Shown here piece by piece: positions 26,291 through 34,064 of a DNA stretch of 64,000 bases. A model generated the notes under the pieces. It was not told the DNA's origin and ran no database searches. It was given only the letters and a program-made list of their open reading frames with translations. Each line of letters begins with the position of its first letter. Position 1 is the first letter of the stretch. Source of the stretch: Amycolatopsis japonica. GTDB taxonomy: Bacteria > Actinomycetota > Actinomycetes > Mycobacteriales > Pseudonocardiaceae. The translations under genes were made by a program, and so were the position numbers. The stretch is taken from the NCBI RefSeq assembly GCF_000732925.1, contig NZ_CP008953.1, positions 3,100,001 to 3,164,000 of the forward strand. Direction: 5' to 3'.

Positions 26291-27768
26291 CCACGCAGTA
26301 CGACGCCGTCGTCGTGGGGGCCGGTTTCGGCGGGATGGGCGCGGCGATCCAGCTCAACCGGCTCGGCTACGACAACCTGCTCATCCTCGAACGCGAATCC
26401 GACCTCGGCGGCACCTGGCATGTGAACCGCTATCCCGGACTGGCCGTCGACATCCCGTCGGCCACCTACTCGTACTCGTTCGAGCCGAATCCGCACTGGT
26501 CGCGGCTTTTCGCGCCGGGCGCGGAGCTGAAGCGGTACGCCGAGCACGTCGCGGACAAGTACCGGCTGCGGCGCTACATGCGTTTCGGCTCGGTGGTCAC
26601 CGGTGCGGTCTGGGACGAGGCGGACGCGCACTGGAAGGTCTCGCTCGCCGACGGCGACCCGGTCACCGCCAAGTATCTCCTCACCGCCACGGGATTCCTT
26701 TCCCAGCCGAAGAAACCCGACATCGCCGGGATCGGCACCTTCGGCGGCAAGGTCATCCACACCACGGCCTGGGACGACGAGTACGACCTCGCGGGCAAAC
26801 GGGTCGCGGTGATCGGCACGGGCGCGACCGCGGTCCAGCTGATCCCCGAGATCGCGAAGGTCGCGCGGGACCTCACCGTGTACCAGCGGACCCCGATCTG
26901 GGTGAGCCCCAAACTGGACTTCCCGGTGCCGAAGGCGGTCCGGCGCGCGTTCGCGGCGCTCCCGTTCACCCAGTGGGCCGCCCGGCTGACCGGGACCGCG
27001 CTGCTGGAGCTGATGATGGTCTCCGGTGTGCTGCACTACAAGCAGCTGCCGATGGCGAACCGGCTCGGCAAGCTGTGGTGCCAGGCGCATCTGCGCCGTC
27101 AGGTGCGGGACCCGGGGCTGCGCGCCGAGCTGACGCCGCGCTATTCGTTCGGCTGCAAGCGCCCGACGTTCTCCAACGAGTACTACCCGGCCTTCACCAA
27201 GGACCACGTGCACCTGGAGACGACGTCGATCGCGAAGATCGACGAGAGCGGGATCGAGACCGCGGACGGACGGCGGCGGGACATCGACGTCCTGGTGCTG
27301 GCGACCGGATTCGACCTCTGGGAGGCGAACTTCCCGGCGATCGAGATCATCGGACGCGACGGCCGGGATCTCGGGAAGTGGTGGCGGGAGAACCGTTTCC
27401 AGGCCTACGAGGGTGTCGCGATCCCGAAGTTCCCCAACTTCATCTCGCTCAACAGCCCGTATTCCTACTCGGGACTGTCCTATTTCACCACCATCGAGAC
27501 CCAGATGCGGCATATGGACCGGCTCTTCGGCGCGATGCGGCGGCGTGGCGCGACGGAGTTCGAGGTGACGCAGGAGGCGAACGACGCGTTCCTCGACCGG
27601 ATGACCGAACGCCTCGGCGACTCGATCTTCACGCTCGGGAACTGCGCCCCGGCGAACAGCTACTACTTCAACCCGCACGGGGAGGCGACCCTGCTGCGGC
27701 CGTCGTCCACACTGAACGCGATCAAGGAGGCGCAGAGCTTCCCCATCGAGGACTACACGTTCGCCTGA
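26287..27768 (+). CDS. Flavin-binding monooxygenase (Baeyer-Villiger type)
   Basis: A 493-residue class B flavoprotein. The FAD motif GAGFGGMG is near residues 11-18 and the NADPH motif GTGATAVQ lies mid-protein. The type I Baeyer-Villiger fingerprint, FGG-KVIHTTAWDD, sits between them, with Asp replacing the usual Pro after Trp. The LATGFD motif follows in the C-terminal half. It resembles MymA/EthA-like enzymes that oxygenate ketones or sulfur compounds. Last of the three-gene operon; the stop is followed at once by a hairpin. Confidence 0.9.
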   Translation: MTTQYDAVVVGAGFGGMGAAIQLNRLGYDNLLILERESDLGGTWHVNRYPGLAVDIPSATYSYSFEPNPHWSRLFAPGAELKRYAEHVADKYRLRRYMRFGSVVTGAVWDEADAHWKVSLADGDPVTAKYLLTATGFLSQPKKPDIAGIGTFGGKVIHTTAWDDEYDLAGKRVAVIGTGATAVQLIPEIAKVARDLTVYQRTPIWVSPKLDFPVPKAVRRAFAALPFTQWAARLTGTALLELMMVSGVLHYKQLPMANRLGKLWCQAHLRRQVRDPGLRAELTPRYSFGCKRPTFSNEYYPAFTKDHVHLETTSIAKIDESGIETADGRRRDIDVLVLATGFDLWEANFPAIEIIGRDGRDLGKWWRENRFQAYEGVAIPKFPNFISLNSPYSYSGLSYFTTIETQMRHMDRLFGAMRRRGATEFEVTQEANDAFLDRMTERLGDSIFTLGNCAPANSYYFNPHGEATLLRPSSTLNAIKEAQSFPIEDYTFA

Positions 27769-27773
27769 CGGTG

Positions 27774-27856
27774 GGCTGAAAGCGTCCTTCACCGCATGCC
27801 ACGCGGTGAAGGACGCTTTCCTTGCATCGCATGCGGTGAAAGCGTCCTTCAGCCCG
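27774..27856. terminator. Compound hairpin repeat between convergent genes
   Basis: GAAAGCGTCCTTCACCGC (from 27,778) pairs exactly with its complement ending at 27,820, around a 7-base loop. A third related element, GCGGTGAAAGCGTCCTTC, follows, and outer arms GGGCTGAA/TTCAGCCC enclose all of it. The same core is found at 56,953-57,009. It sits between convergent genes, so it probably serves as a two-way terminator. Confidence 0.7.
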
Positions 27857-27872
27857 CCCGCATACTTGGCGC

Positions 27873-28625
27873 CTACTGCTTGCGGAGCCGCAGCGTGACG
27901 GCCGTGCCCGCGGCGGCGAGGAAGACCGCGCCGAGCGCGTACGGCCACCACGGCACCTCGGTGTCGCCCACCGGGGCGGCACCGTAACCACCGGCGGCAC
28001 CGGTGCGGTCGTACGTCGAGCCGGGCAGCTTGTCGCCGTAGCGGCTCTGCAGGGCTTCGCGGTAGGCGGCGAGCGACATCTTCTCGCCGGTCTTCGCCAC
28101 CGACGAGCCGTCGAGGACGGTCACGGTGTCGCCGTCGACGGCGTACCAGGCACCCGCCTGAGGTTCGCTCAGGAGGTAGCCCTTGCCGACCTGCGCCGCG
28201 AGGCGCTTTTCGACGTCACCCGAGGCGACGTTGTAGACCGACCAGCCCGAGCCCTCACGCTGCGACCACACGGTCGCGGCGTCACCGTTGCCCAGGGTCG
28301 CCGGAGTGGCGACATAGGCGAGTTCGGCCGGGACGGTGGACGTGCCGGCGATGAAGGCCGCGGTCGGCTGGTAGACCGCCACCGGTGTCCGCGGATCGGC
28401 CTTGGCGGTCTTGGCCGCGAGGGCCGTGTCCGCCTTGGCGGCGCCGGGGAACTGCGCCTTGGCGAGCCGCTGGGTGGTCGCGTCGCTGGTGACCACTGTG
28501 GACACCGCGGCGAGGTCGGCGGCGGTGGGCGCGCCGCTGGGGGCTTCGGCCGCGGAGGACTGGCCGCCGAGCGCCAGCGACAGTCCGAGGGCGAGGATCG
28601 TGGCGCCGAGGAAGGTTCGCTTCAT
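27873..28625 (-). CDS. Exported protein with C-terminal membrane anchor, unknown function
   Basis: A 250-residue protein that I do not recognise. It has a signal peptide (MKRTFLGATILALGLSLALG, cleavage probably after SSA), an alanine/threonine-rich extracellular part, and one C-terminal membrane helix (WWPYALGAVFLAAAGTAVTLRL) with a short basic tail, with no LPxTG motif. It starts 4 bp after the stop of the secreted cysteine protease, with an AAGGA site inside that gene's end, so the two are made together. It may be a surface partner, substrate or inhibitor of the protease. Confidence 0.75.
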   Translation of the reverse strand: MKRTFLGATILALGLSLALGGQSSAAEAPSGAPTAADLAAVSTVVTSDATTQRLAKAQFPGAAKADTALAAKTAKADPRTPVAVYQPTAAFIAGTSTVPAELAYVATPATLGNGDAATVWSQREGSGWSVYNVASGDVEKRLAAQVGKGYLLSEPQAGAWYAVDGDTVTVLDGSSVAKTGEKMSLAAYREALQSRYGDKLPGSTYDRTGAAGGYGAAPVGDTEVPWWPYALGAVFLAAAGTAVTLRLRKQ

Positions 28626-28629
28626 GGTT

Positions 28630-29220
28630 TCAGTCCTTGATCCCGTAGACGGTGTGGGTCCAGGTGAACGAGTTGTTGGACCGGTAGGCGCTGTAGCTCA
28701 TCTGGTTGTAGCGGGGGCTGGAGCCCCACGGGTCGCCGTAGTACACCGTCGTCGCGCCGTTGGTGTTGTCGTAGCCGTAGAGCACGTGCATGTGGCCGCC
28801 GCCGTTGCGCCAGCCGATCCGGGTGCCGATCGGCTGCCGCGCGTCGACCTGGCTCTTGATCGAGGCGAAGCTCAGCGTCTGGCCCGAGGAGCTGTAGGTG
28901 CCGACGTTGCTGAACCCGAGCCAGCGGAACACGCGCTGCTGATCGCTCAGGTAGCCCTGGTTGTTCGCGCAGTCCGAACCGGACTCGTTGTGCGCGACCT
29001 GGCAGAACTTCGTCTGGGTGAGGGAGTGGCCCCACCAGGCGGCGATCGTGTTGCCACTGGCGTCCCAGCACCAGTTGCTCTTCTCCTGGGCCTGCATCTT
29101 GATCGGGATCGTGGTGGCCGCCGTGATGGCGGGTGCCGCGGTGGCGGGCGCCTGCAGGGCGACCAGCGCGGCGACACCGGCGCAGGCCGTGGCCAGCCCG
29201 CGCCTGAACGAGGTCTTCAC
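28630..29220 (-). CDS. Secreted papain-fold cysteine protease
   Basis: A 196-residue protein with a signal peptide (about residues 1-29, ATAA-P). The mature part has a compact papain-like fold: Gln45 and Cys51 in MQAQEKSNWCWDAS, His143 or His145 in GGHMHVLYGYD, and Asp163 in YYGDPWG. This is the arrangement of the C39/AvrRpt2-like (C70) group. No long propeptide is present. It is first in a two-gene unit with a membrane-anchored protein and is divergent from the LAL regulator across a 385-bp gap. Confidence 0.82.
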   Translation of the reverse strand: MKTSFRRGLATACAGVAALVALQAPATAAPAITAATTIPIKMQAQEKSNWCWDASGNTIAAWWGHSLTQTKFCQVAHNESGSDCANNQGYLSDQQRVFRWLGFSNVGTYSSSGQTLSFASIKSQVDARQPIGTRIGWRNGGGHMHVLYGYDNTNGATTVYYGDPWGSSPRYNQMSYSAYRSNNSFTWTHTVYGIKD

Positions 29221-29605
29221 CGTCGGAACACTCCTAACTGGATGGTCGAACGCGAAGCAAGCGCGGCGGGCCGCCCGTAAGGGACAGGTGGGGACTTCGG
29301 CTACCCGACTGGGTGGCCGACCGGCGCGTGCGGGGGAGTTGCGCTGTGGCGAGGTAACAGAGGGGCACTGCGAACAGTCTGAGATTCACCCTCTGGTGGT
29401 CTCATGGCAAGGCTCGCGGCAATACCTAAGGGTCCGTATTGCCGATGCGGGCGTCGGTGTCACCGCAGGTCGTCGTCGCCCGATCGAGTTAACAGTGCGG
29501 TGAAGTCGTGACTCCGGTGGTGTGGACCAGCGGAAAGCGCGCGGCTCGTGGTCACTGTTCGTGTTCCCGCCTTTCGGCGGGTGTCCGCTCGGTATGGTCC
29601 CGAGC
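29221..29605. other. Long divergent promoter region (385 bp)
   Basis: This gap separates the cysteine protease operon (leftward) from the LAL regulator (rightward). It holds one clear regulatory element, the inverted repeat at 29,419-29,442. Open frames that cross it have no ribosome sites or family resemblance. No RNA gene was recognised. Confidence 0.6.
29419..29442. promoter_or_regulatory. GCAATAC-N10-GTATTGC element, LAL-box candidate
   Basis: GCAATAC (29,419-29,425) and GTATTGC (29,436-29,442) are exact complements around 10 bases. Within it lies CCTAAGGGTCCGTATT, which recurs as CCTAAGGGCACGTATT at 32,415-32,430 upstream of the trypsin-like protease. Distances to the next rightward start are similar (about 165 and 150 bp). 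Confidence 0.6.
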
Positions 29606-32419
29606 ATGCCGACGATCGGTACGGCACCGGTGTTCGTGGCCCGCGACGCCGAATTGGCCGAACTGGTGCGCGTCGCCTCACGCCCGCCGTCGGTCGCCGT
29701 CGTCGAGGGCGAACCGGGGGTGGGCCGGAGCCGGCTGCTCGAAGAACTGGCCGCCCATCCTGCACTCGCCTCACGCGTGGTGTGGTCCGCCCGCTGCGGT
29801 TCGTTCTCCCGGCCTTGCCGTCTGGCGCCATTGGTCGACGCGTTGCTCGGGAAGAGCGCCGTGGCCGCCGCCCACGCGGCGGGCTTCTCCCCGGTGACCG
29901 GTGTCCTGCGGCGGCTCGTTCCCGAATGGTCGCCGTGGCTGCCGGCGTTCCCGGAGAACGCGGACGCGGAGACCGTCCGGCAGCAGGAGTTCCGGGCCGT
30001 GCGAGAGGTGTTGACGGGCTGCGGTCCGGCGGTACTGGTACTCGACGACGTCCACTGCGCGGACGACGACACATGGGAGTTCCTGCGCGGGCTCGCGGCT
30101 TCCCCGGCGGCGGCGCTGAGCGTGGTGGTCAGCGCGGGAACGTGCGGGCCGCGGCGATTCCCGCCGTTGCGTGAGACCGCCGCGCATCTCTGGCTCGCGG
30201 CGTTCACCGCCGTCCAGGTGCGGACGGTGCTGGACTCCTCTTTCGGCCGCTGCGCACCGGATTTCGCCGAAGCGGCGCACCGGCGGACGTCCGGGATCGC
30301 CGTCGACCTGACGGCGTTGGTCCAGAGTGTCGGAGACACGGCCGAAGCGCTTTCGGTGGACAGGCTCGCGTCGGCGACCGTGCCGCCGATCGTGCGGAGC
30401 CGGGTTTCCGGGCTGATGGCGGCGATCGGGCCCGCCGCTCGGGATGTCGTCCGCGCGGCCGCGGTGCTGGGATCGCCCGCCGGGGAGCCGGATCTGGGCG
30501 CGGTCGCGGCGTGCGCGGAGATCGAGAACGCGGTCACCGAAGCCGTGGAAACGGGGCTGCTGCGGGATCTCGGCCGAGGCCGCTATGTCTCGGGGAGCCC
30601 GCTGATCGCCGAAGCCGTCTACGCGCTGCTCCCCGGGCCTCAGCGCTGCGCGATGCACGGACGTGCCGCGGCCCGGCTCTCCGCGGACGCCGAACCCTTC
30701 GCGTCGCTCATCGCCCGTCACGCGCGGCTGGCGGGCGACATCGCCGCGTGGACACAGTGGACCGGCGTCGCGGTCGACAACGCCATCGAAGACGGCCGGA
30801 CCGAGGAAGCGAGCCGTCTGCTCGAAGCGGCCCTGCGGGACACGGATCTGCCGCGCACCGCGCGCGAATCGTTCGCCGTCCGGCTCGGCAGGGAACTGCC
30901 GCGCAGTATCGCGCACGCCGGCACGGTGCGGCTGCTGCGGGAGATCCTGCGCGAATGGCCGCTGAGCAAGGCCGCGCGGGGTGAGATCCGGGTCCACCTC
31001 GGACAGGTACTGATCAACCAGGTGGGCAAGGTCGAAGCGGGCAGGCTCGAAATCGAACTGGGCGCGGCCGACCTCGGCAGACGCCAGGCGCTGCTCGCCA
31101 GGGGGCTGGTCACCTTGGCGCTGCCGCATATCGGGACCGTCCCGGTCGAAGAGAACCTCCGTTGGCTCGACGAGGCCGAGCAGGTCAGCAAGGGGGAACA
31201 CGACGCCGGGCTGCTCGCCGCGATCACCGCCAACCGGCTTTCGGCGCGGATGCAGATCGCCGATCCGGAGGCCTGGCACGAGATCGCCGATCTCCCGCGG
31301 GCACCGGAGTCGGCGGAGGTCTGCCGTCAGGTCGCCCGCACCTACATCAATCTGGCCGACGCGGTGGCATGGAACGGGCACTATCCGGTCGCGCGGGCCT
31401 ACCTCGCGACCGCGCGGCGGCTGATCCGCGACGACCATCAGCCCTATCTCGACGCGCTCGCCGACGGCACGGAGCTGCGGTTGGATCTGGCGATGGGGGA
31501 GTGGGCGAGCGTCGCGGAGAAGGCGCGCGCGATGCTGACGCGGGTCGACAAGGACGGTTCGCTGGCGGCCGAGCCGCTGCTGGTGCTCGGCTGGTACGAG
31601 TACGGGCAGCACCGGCCGACGGCGGCCCTGCGCAGTTTCGACGCGGCGTTCGCGCTGTCCGCGGGCAGTGTCCCGGTGCAGGCTTCGGCGTACGCGGGGA
31701 GGGTGGCCGTCCATCAGGCGGGCAAGGATCTGCAGGCCGCCCGGCGCCTGGCCGAATTCGGCCTGGAAACCGTGCGCCGCAAGAACAACTGGGTCTGGGC
31801 GGCCGAGCTGATGCCGTTCGCCGTGCGCACCATGCTCGGGCTGGGACAGCACGTCGAGGCGCGAGAGCTGCTCGCGGAGTACCGGCAGGGCATCGACGGC
31901 AAGGACGCGCCGGTCGCCAACGCGTCGGCGTTGTTGTGCCGGGGCATGCTCACGCAAGCGCGTGGCGAGACACTGGCCGCCGGTGAACTGCTACTGGGCG
32001 CCGCGCAGGCCTACAGTGCCTTGCCACTCCCGTATTTCGCCGCCTACGCCGACGAACTCGCCGCCGGATGTTTCTCCGAAGCCGGGGTGCGGGAGCGTGC
32101 CGTCGCTTCCTTCACCACCGCGGAGACGACGTACGCGAGCCTCGGCGCCGCCGTGGACGCGCTGCGCTGCCGACGTTCGCTGCGGCGCTGCGATCCGGAG
32201 ATGCCCCGGCGCGGGCGCAAGGGTTACGGCGAAGCGTTGTCCCCGAGGGAGCTCGAAGTCGCCCGGCTCGCCGCCCAGAACCTGACGAACCGGGAGATCG
32301 GGGAGCGGCTGTTCCTTTCGCCGAGGACGGTCGAGATCCACGTGGGACGAGCACTGCGCAAATTGGGATTGCCTTCGCGTACCGTCCTGACCGCTGATCT
32401 GCTCAGCGACATTCCCTAA
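29606..32419 (+). CDS. LAL-type LuxR family ATPase regulator
   Basis: About 937 residues from ATG 29,606 (MPTIGTAPVFVARDAEL, the usual family start); an earlier in-frame ATG at 29,594 is possible. The layout is an N-terminal AAA-like ATPase, a long TPR-like helical middle and a C-terminal LuxR helix-turn-helix (ALSPRELEVARLAAQNLTNREIGERL then SPRTVEIHVGRALRKLG). The P-loop reads GEPGVGRS, with Arg41 where Lys is expected; Walker B VLVLDDVHCAD is normal. It lies between exported-protease genes and probably activates some of them. A motif overlapping its stop codon recurs in its own promoter. Confidence 0.9.
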   Translation: MPTIGTAPVFVARDAELAELVRVASRPPSVAVVEGEPGVGRSRLLEELAAHPALASRVVWSARCGSFSRPCRLAPLVDALLGKSAVAAAHAAGFSPVTGVLRRLVPEWSPWLPAFPENADAETVRQQEFRAVREVLTGCGPAVLVLDDVHCADDDTWEFLRGLAASPAAALSVVVSAGTCGPRRFPPLRETAAHLWLAAFTAVQVRTVLDSSFGRCAPDFAEAAHRRTSGIAVDLTALVQSVGDTAEALSVDRLASATVPPIVRSRVSGLMAAIGPAARDVVRAAAVLGSPAGEPDLGAVAACAEIENAVTEAVETGLLRDLGRGRYVSGSPLIAEAVYALLPGPQRCAMHGRAAARLSADAEPFASLIARHARLAGDIAAWTQWTGVAVDNAIEDGRTEEASRLLEAALRDTDLPRTARESFAVRLGRELPRSIAHAGTVRLLREILREWPLSKAARGEIRVHLGQVLINQVGKVEAGRLEIELGAADLGRRQALLARGLVTLALPHIGTVPVEENLRWLDEAEQVSKGEHDAGLLAAITANRLSARMQIADPEAWHEIADLPRAPESAEVCRQVARTYINLADAVAWNGHYPVARAYLATARRLIRDDHQPYLDALADGTELRLDLAMGEWASVAEKARAMLTRVDKDGSLAAEPLLVLGWYEYGQHRPTAALRSFDAAFALSAGSVPVQASAYAGRVAVHQAGKDLQAARRLAEFGLETVRRKNNWVWAAELMPFAVRTMLGLGQHVEARELLAEYRQGIDGKDAPVANASALLCRGMLTQARGETLAAGELLLGAAQAYSALPLPYFAAYADELAAGCFSEAGVRERAVASFTTAETTYASLGAAVDALRCRRSLRRCDPEMPRRGRKGYGEALSPRELEVARLAAQNLTNREIGERLFLSPRTVEIHVGRALRKLGLPSRTVLTADLLSDIP

Positions 32420-32430
32420 GGGCACGTATT
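32415..32430 (+). promoter_or_regulatory. Second copy of the CCTAAGGG-NN-CGTATT motif
   Basis: CCTAAGGGCACGTATT overlaps the TAA stop of the LAL gene and lies about 150 bp upstream of the trypsin-like protease start. It matches 14 of 16 bases of the copy upstream of the LAL gene, in the same orientation. A further GGTCCGTATT is at 32,498-32,507. Confidence 0.55.
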
Positions 32431-32483
32431 CGTCGATTCGCTGGGTATCACGTGAGAAACCGCTGGTGAGAGGCGTTTTCTTT

Positions 32484-32518
32484 AAATAGTGGGGCGCGGT
32501 CCGTATTCCACTATTTTT
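32484..32518 (+). terminator. AT-rich hairpin with T-run after the LAL gene
   Basis: AAATAGTGG (32,484-32,492) pairs exactly with CCACTATTT (32,508-32,516) around 15 bases, followed by more T. It is the only A/T-rich stem in the region and looks like an intrinsic terminator for the LAL gene. Its loop also contains GGTCCGTATT, so a regulatory role is possible. Confidence 0.6.
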
Positions 32519-32579
32519 CCGCTTCCGCCGTCGATCGATGGTTGTCGGGCAGTTCGCGATTTCCCGGAAAGGAAGCACC

Positions 32580-34037
32580 GTGAGCAGAAAACGGATCTTA
32601 GGCGTGGTCGCCCTGACCCTGGCCGCGCTGGCACCGGCGGCGGGTCTCGCCGGCGCGGAACCGGCCGGCACCCTTCGCGCAATCTCCCCGACCGACGCCG
32701 CGCCCATGCCGACGGGAGGCGTCCACGGCCAGAGCATCGGCGGCTCGCCCGCGTCGGTCAAGGACTACCCGTATGTCATCGCCGCCCTGCGGGAAGGCGG
32801 TTCGCGGCCGAAGGGCCAGAGCTGTTCCGGTTCCGTCATCGCGCCGCGGAAGGTCCTCGTCGCGGCCCACTGCAAGGAGCTGGCAGGCGAGAAGAGTGTC
32901 CTTTATGGACTCGACGACCTGAAGAGCGCGGGCGGTACCCAGCTGAAGGCCGTCGACTACAAGACACATCCCAAATTCACCCAGCCCTGGTACGGCTACG
33001 ACGTCGCGGTGATCACCGTCGACGGTGACATCCCGGTGCCGCCCGGCGGCTACGCGAAGGTCGCCACGTCCGCCGACACCGGTCTGGAGACACCCGGCAA
33101 GGACGGGTTCAGCCTCGGCTACGGCAAGAAGGACATCAACGACTCCACCCAGGACGTCACGCTGCACAAGCTGACCCTGCCGATCGTGAACGCGAGCCAG
33201 TGCACCGGCGTGGAGAACGGCGTCGATCCGAAGACGATGATCTGCGCGGGCTACTCGGACGGCCGCAAGACCATCCTCCCCGGGGACAGCGGTGGCCCGT
33301 TCGTCGTCAACGGGAAGGTCACCGGCCTCGCTTCCTGGAGCCGTAGCGATTTCCGCTGGTACAGCGTCTACAGCAGGCTCAACAACGACATGGGTGACTG
33401 GGTCGCCGAACAGATCGGCGGCGAGCAGCCCGGTGACGCCTTCACGCTCGCGGCTTCGCCGTCGTCGGTGAAGGTCCTGCCGGGCAAGTACGTGTCGGCG
33501 AGCGTCACGAGCAAACCGGGCAAGAACGGCGCCGAGGACATCACGCTCTCCGCGGCCGGGCTGCCCGAGGGTGCCAAGGCCACCTTCCAGCCCGCGACGA
33601 TCAAGGCGGGCGAGGTCGCCAAGCTGACCATCGAGACCGCCGCCGGAACTCCGGAAAAGGCCTATCAGGTCACGATTTCCGGGAAGGGGACCACCGACAC
33701 GGCCACCGCGGGGCTTTCGCTCACCGTCGGCGCGGGCGAACCTCCCGCCGGTGATTTGAAGGTGACCGTGAACCCGTCCTCCGGGTCCGGCCGCGTGGGC
33801 ACGCTCGTGAGCGCCACCGTCACCGCGCCCGGCGGCACCGGTTCGATCACGTTCTCCGCCAGTGGTGCCGGGCTGCCGCTCAGCCCCATGTTCTGGCCGC
33901 AGAGCGTTTCGAGCGGCGGCAGTTCGACCATGCAGGTCTTCGCGCCGTACAGCGCCGGTACATACCCGGTCACGGTGACCGCCAAGGACGGCGGCGGCAA
34001 GACCGCGACCACCACGTACACCCTCACCGTCCAGTGA
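32580..34037 (+). CDS. Secreted trypsin-like serine protease with C-terminal Ig-like domains
   Basis: A 485-residue exported S1 protease. GTG 32,580 follows a GGAAAGGAAG site. A signal peptide ends near AGLAGA. After a short pro-segment the catalytic domain (about residues 50-255) shows the full triad: His97 in VLVAAHC, Asp141 in GYDVAVIT, Ser237 in GDSGGP. Two beta-rich domains follow (about 265-390 and 395-485), resembling Ig-like/proprotein domains that bind surfaces or substrates. The gene is 28 bp upstream of a subtilisin gene, probably one operon under the LAL-linked motif. Confidence 0.9.
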   Translation: MSRKRILGVVALTLAALAPAAGLAGAEPAGTLRAISPTDAAPMPTGGVHGQSIGGSPASVKDYPYVIAALREGGSRPKGQSCSGSVIAPRKVLVAAHCKELAGEKSVLYGLDDLKSAGGTQLKAVDYKTHPKFTQPWYGYDVAVITVDGDIPVPPGGYAKVATSADTGLETPGKDGFSLGYGKKDINDSTQDVTLHKLTLPIVNASQCTGVENGVDPKTMICAGYSDGRKTILPGDSGGPFVVNGKVTGLASWSRSDFRWYSVYSRLNNDMGDWVAEQIGGEQPGDAFTLAASPSSVKVLPGKYVSASVTSKPGKNGAEDITLSAAGLPEGAKATFQPATIKAGEVAKLTIETAAGTPEKAYQVTISGKGTTDTATAGLSLTVGAGEPPAGDLKVTVNPSSGSGRVGTLVSATVTAPGGTGSITFSASGAGLPLSPMFWPQSVSSGGSSTMQVFAPYSAGTYPVTVTAKDGGGKTATTTYTLTVQ

Positions 34038-34064
34038 CCTTCGCCGAAACAGAGGTGATTTCCC

